From: Schizophyllum amplum
Taxonomy: Eukaryota; Basidiomycota; Agaricomycetes; Agaricales; Schizophyllaceae
Length of the DNA stretch: 31,397 bases
Direction of reading: 5' to 3'
NCBI GenBank assembly: GCA_007026445.1
Contig: VDMD01000219.1
Span: forward strand, 1-31,397
A program made the position numbers and the translations under genes. Positions 29,601 through 31,397 of the stretch are shown here, piece by piece. The notes below the pieces were generated by a model. That model was not told the origin of the DNA. It ran no database searches and worked only from the letters and a program-made list of their open reading frames with translations. The stretch's first letter is position 1, and every line of letters starts with the position of its first letter.

Positions 29601-31397
29601 GACACCTCGTGAAGATCAAGGCGGAAATCTGTGGACGACACGTCGTCAGACGACGGTGCCGAGTCTGCTGCTGACGCATCAGGTATCTCGTCCTGGCGCG
29701 CGTCGCCTTGCGCCGGGAAAGCCGACGTGAAGAACTCAGCCAGCGCGAAGACGGGGTCCATTGCGAAGATGACCTGCGGAGCGTCGATGGTAAGGATGGC
29801 GAGAGCATTGTTGTTCGAACCACCAGAAGTCGTGTACAACAGCATGAACTGATTGCGGTCGTGTTGCGCCGCAGGTATGAATTCGCGGAACCTGGTGTTC
29901 CCGGGGCGCGTGTTGCTGACGGTGAAGGACTTGAGGACGACCTGCGCTTCCCCTGCGCCATTAGAGAGCAACTTAAGACGCAGATTGCTGTTGTTGAGCG
30001 CGAAGCGTGTGATGCCATGTTGCTTGAGGTCCTGCTCAAATTTCGCATCGCCGTCATACAGATGTAGCTTGACCGTTTTCACATCAAGCACCAATCAAGG
30101 GTGGTGTAAGTCGAGGACGCGGACGCCTTCAGTTCAGGCAGAAGAGCTGCCGCAGGCTCTTCCTGAGGCGGAAGACTGACGGATGAGGCGCGAGCGGGCG
30201 TTGTTGGGAGCGAGTCGGCCGTGACAATATCAATGGGCGTCTCGAACACCTTCGGGATGGACTGGGAGAGCCGACGAGTACGCCGTATTGTATCCGAGTA
30301 AGGTGGAAGCGAACATCAGATATCTGGACTGAGACCTACAATAATCGTCAGCAATGAAACTTGCAACTACGCGAAGCGTTGTACCTGCATATCAGGATAT
30401 GTGCTGTCTTTCAAGCGGTCGAGGCCAGTGGTTTGTGTTACGTCCGCGGAGACAGCGATGTCATCGATGATCTTCAGGGTGGACAAATCGTCGTCATAGT
30501 ACATGTTGGACACGAGCTGAAGCCCGGCGAGGCTGCCGACGATCTTGTTCACGGTCTGTTCCGACTTGTTGCTGGCGGATATTTCTCCAAGTCGCATGAC
30601 CAAATTGTCCCTAGAATGCTCTGGATCTGTAGGAAAAATGACGATAGGCGACTTGACGGAAATCTTGAACTGCATGCGCTCCACATCCGGTGCAGATTGG
30701 ACGGCGGCTTGGGTAGCGGCGTCGTACAGGCCCTTGAGCTTGGCGAGCTTGAATAGGAATTTATACATGCCCTGCAGCGGCCCTTCCAGAAATTGGAATT
30801 TGACTGATGCGGTGTTGAGCGACACCACAGACTTGATACCATCGTATGACTCGTCGGCAGGATCGAACGTCTGATACTGAAAGTCCGCGAAATTCTCGCC
30901 CTCGATGGAGAGAATCTGGCTATACTCGGCCCGAACAACAAAGGGCGAGTCGTTGCTCAGCGCCAGGCTTCCTAGTCTTCCTCCAACATGCAAGGTCTTG
31001 GGTCGGACCAGAACGAAAACATCGGCCGTCGACAGAGACAGTGTCGCGAGATTGACGCCGTCGTTACTTAGAGCAACTGTAGGCGCTGTCAACAAAGCAG
31101 TATACAGGTGGGCCTGAACATACCCTGGACACTGGCGAGCTTGACTAAGACGCGAATCTTCTCATCGTCGTCGCTCTGGGTTTGCGGAGGACCTTCGATG
31201 GACTGCCCAACAGCGGCAGCATCCGTTCGTTGTACCGCATTACTTCCGGAGTTGGGCACGAACGTCGTCATGATGAAGTCGTACAGCATGAGGACCGGTT
31301 CCGGAGCCGCTCGAAATACGAAGGTGGAGATCTTGACGTCGATATTCTGGTCGACACCTTCGTATATTGTAGAGAACTCGGGAGAAGCTCTCTGCGC
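23614..31397 (-). CDS. VPS13: Vacuolar protein sorting-associated protein 13 (VPS13), C-terminal part, 5' end outside window
   Basis: VPS13 is a bridge-like lipid-transfer protein at membrane contact sites. Only the C-terminal part is here; the gene runs off the right edge, so the N-terminal chorein domain is missing. From right to left: groove-repeat region (31397 to about 28700), with ATLSLSTADVFVLVRPKTLH and the conserved SYWNLTNSHWEP then IDPWTFTLSVS; the VAB adaptor-binding region (about 28540-25900), with NRTGSPIFIWAD, MELENLLPYNIQYRIYDKN, NKTAMPFSIKSV and DVRAEGPKQILEISNYVEE; then MKPTLTFDIDFEGIGVSLID, LQPTPIPKEANGV, the APT1/ATG2_C-like part (YRILGSADFIGNPVGLFTNV, GGEALANSVASAME) and the PH-like end (RLDWELSFTQVAGVTVED, FIPDKSSQSWFF-like), with stop TGA at 23614-23616. 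Many introns of 38-55 nt. I found two single-base deletions (about 25921-25934 and 30093-30098). Confidence 0.95.

Noticed and set aside
1..31397. tRNA, rRNA, CRISPR or transposable element
   Set aside because: No clover-leaf B-box (GGTTCGANTCC type), no regularly spaced repeats, and no transposase, reverse transcriptase or long terminal repeats were seen by eye on either strand.

Overview
The window is nuclear DNA of a filamentous basidiomycete, most likely an Agaricomycete. It is GC-rich and densely packed with intron-rich eukaryotic genes. Most introns are about 45-57 nt with GT-AG ends and CTAAC/CTGAC-like branch sites, and the proteins resemble basidiomycete orthologues of conserved eukaryotic families. 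I see no bacterial operons, CRISPR arrays, transposon genes or tRNA/rRNA genes.

Layout from left to right: (1) an IME2/MAK-family protein kinase on minus (about 600-3824); (2) a possible small two-exon plus-strand gene in the kinase upstream region (4213-4651, weak); (3) ribose-phosphate pyrophosphokinase on minus (4665-5956); (4) a DUF89/ARMT1-type damage-control phosphatase on plus (6191-8254), divergent from gene 3 with a 234-bp shared promoter; (5) the mRNA-decapping enzyme Dcp2 on minus (8875-11397); (6) the chromosomal passenger protein INCENP/Sli15 on minus (11759-15444); (7) a two-transmembrane protein with a GRAM-like C-terminus on plus (15719-18073), divergent from INCENP; (8) a DENN-domain Rab-GEF-like protein on plus (about 18869-23184); (9) the C-terminal part of the lipid-transfer protein VPS13 on minus (23614 to beyond 31397), convergent with the DENN gene.

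These are conserved housekeeping functions: meiosis and morphogenesis signalling, nucleotide precursor synthesis, metabolite repair, mRNA decay, chromosome segregation, membrane trafficking and lipid transfer. There is no obvious pathway cluster, although genes 7-9 all act at or near membranes.

The most striking property is that nearly every gene carries single-base frame breaks, many in short homopolymers, while the protein on both sides stays conserved. Simultaneous decay of so many essential genes is implausible, so I read these as uncorrected consensus indels. Gene models here therefore need splicing plus indel correction. I assembled exons by following conserved protein families across GT-AG boundaries; exon coordinates are by eye. 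Real biological curiosities are two 11-nt microexons and a GC-AG intron in the ARMT1 gene, repeated short helical motifs in the Dcp2 tail, and several stop-free introns of 3n length. I did not find a convincing undescribed multi-gene system.
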